A DNA stretch of 64,000 nt from Callipepla californica brunnescens (taxonomy: Eukaryota > Chordata > Aves > Galliformes > Odontophoridae): the NCBI GenBank assembly GCA_023055505.1, contig JALIRH010000002.1, positions 58,560,733-58,624,732 of the forward strand. Direction: 5' to 3'. The notes beneath the pieces were generated by a model. That model did not search any database. It was not told where the DNA came from and was given only the letters and a program-made list of their open reading frames with translations. The translations under genes and the position numbers were made by a program. Of the stretch, positions 62,883 to 64,000 are shown in pieces. Each line of letters starts with the position of its first letter. The stretch's first letter is position 1.

Positions 62883-64000
62883 TTTGTAGGATTCTTACCA
62901 GAAGAAAATTTAATTGCTTGGTTTCAGAAAAAAAGAAAGTCATTTTTGCACCTGATTTCTTTCTTATCTAGCTGAAATAGACATTTTTCTATGTATACTA
63001 GTGTCCTCAATTGCAATTTCAAAATTTGTTAGCGTTTGAAGATACAACTTTTCTAAATTAAAATTTTTAAATAATTTAGGAAAAATTCATGGAAATCTTT
63101 CATCTTGAGCACTAGGAGTATTCTGGATATATAGTATGCCAATACAATCTTCCTTGTATCCAATTTTTAACATTCTTCCTCACCCAAAAGAAAGTCGAAC
63201 CAAGTACTCCAAGTGTATAAAAATGAGATACTTAAAAAGACCTACTTTGAGTCAGTGGCAGATTCTGAGCCTAAAGCCAACAAAATCTGATAATGATGGT
63301 TTGCACCTTGATTATGTAGGATGGAAGATGAAGAGCGATGACATCATTACTACCTCAGCGGTTTAAGGAGTGGCTAAAAATGAACTGTACAGGGGCTATT
63401 TAAGACACATAAACTTGCATTCTGGATCAGATATGTGAGTCAATTAACAACTGCTCTTAATTATGCTGAAGATCTAATAATGTTTAGGAGTAGGTAGATT
63501 AGTATAGGTTGTATTTCATCCATTCTCATCTGTTCTTTTAGTTCTGAGATAAGGTTGAGGTTGAAAATGCTTTTCCATGTTGTGTATAAAAATTTTTGTA
63601 GCAAATCAACCCATTTTTTATATGTGAATGTGGATGGAGGCCTAAATGGAAAAATAAAAGAAGACATTGTCAGATATACAATTCTTTGTCATTCAAATTT
63701 GCAGAAATTACAGAGCTTAAAATAACACTAAAGAAAAAATAACTCAGAAAATTATTAGCTTATATTTATTTTCAAAGTCAAATTAATTATTTGAAATATT
63801 TCCTGAACATTAACTTAGATTTTTTTCCATGAAAATAGTTCCTTTCCTATTGCTTATTTACTGTTGCAGGTTTTATCTTTTCATCTCTTCAAAGTCACTG
63901 GAGTGATTTACAATAGTCTTATCAATTTCAAGCAAATGGCCTATGGAATGTTAGGATTTGGTCAAATTGTTTCCCACAAGAGGTTTCAATTTGTTCATCA
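62883..64000. other. Unique AT-rich sequence, no gene recognised
   Basis: No repeat family or gene recognised. The 76-codon plus-strand frame at 63136-63366 has no known motif or splice context. Confidence 0.5.

Noticed and set aside
62632..62943. Minus-strand 103-codon frame of repeated Pro-Ser-Leu and Pro-Ser-Phe-type residues
   Set aside because: It is simply the translation of the GGAA/GGGA microsatellite.
1..64000. CRISPR arrays, bacterial operons, tRNA/rRNA genes, intact endogenous retrovirus
   Set aside because: No regularly spaced repeats with unique spacers, no cloverleaf-like tRNA sequence beyond the decayed SINE relic, no rRNA motifs, and no paired LTRs or gag/pol/env-like reading frames were seen.

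Overview
This window looks like nuclear DNA from a bird, probably a galliform such as chicken or a relative. It is AT-rich and CpG-poor and has no recognisable intact protein-coding gene. It carries several CR1 LINE 3' ends with the typical avian tail (hairpin-like end plus short ATTCTRTG-type repeats). It also carries mariner elements whose ends (CTCYGAAAGTAATGCCTCCTA) match, from memory, the chicken mariner family (Galluhop / Mariner1_GG). The sequence reads as part of a gene desert or a very long intron. There are no bacterial features, operons, CRISPR arrays or intact viral genes. I found no evidence of a new multi-gene system.

Layout: 1-19.5 kb is mostly unique AT-rich DNA with small motifs, including a perfect CRE at 3.29 kb and a possible 38-nt micro-exon near 8 kb. 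The densest repeat block is 19.5-25.6 kb: a minus-strand 3' half of a mariner with a dead transposase, a short plus-strand internally deleted mariner, two plus-strand CR1 copies, a minus-strand 5' half of a mariner, and an old CR1-like relic. 25.6-33.9 kb is unique apart from a TA/T microsatellite, and holds a GC-richer low-repeat segment (28.7-29.3 kb) that may be a conserved regulatory element. 33.9-36 kb has a CR1 (minus) and a mariner tip. 36-46.5 kb has a 22-base C run, an AT palindrome, two head-to-head CR1 fragments (41.1-41.9 kb) and a possible ancient CR1. 46.5-47.4 kb is the longest CR1 copy (minus), followed by a probable tRNA-derived SINE relic. 47.7-62.7 kb is unique DNA with candidate regulatory blocks (51.2-51.8, 56.8-58.6, 60.8-61.2 kb), a splice-acceptor-like site with a short reading frame at 52.48 kb, a long TA tract and a GC-richer block at 53.4-53.8 kb. 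A 197-base uninterrupted purine microsatellite lies at 62.7-62.9 kb.

Reading frames of 60-179 codons occur throughout, but none shows a known domain except those inside CR1 (reverse transcriptase C-terminal remnants) and mariner (transposase remnants). The interesting content is therefore transposon history, repeat structure and candidate regulatory DNA. Family names are from recognition of motifs, not from a database search.
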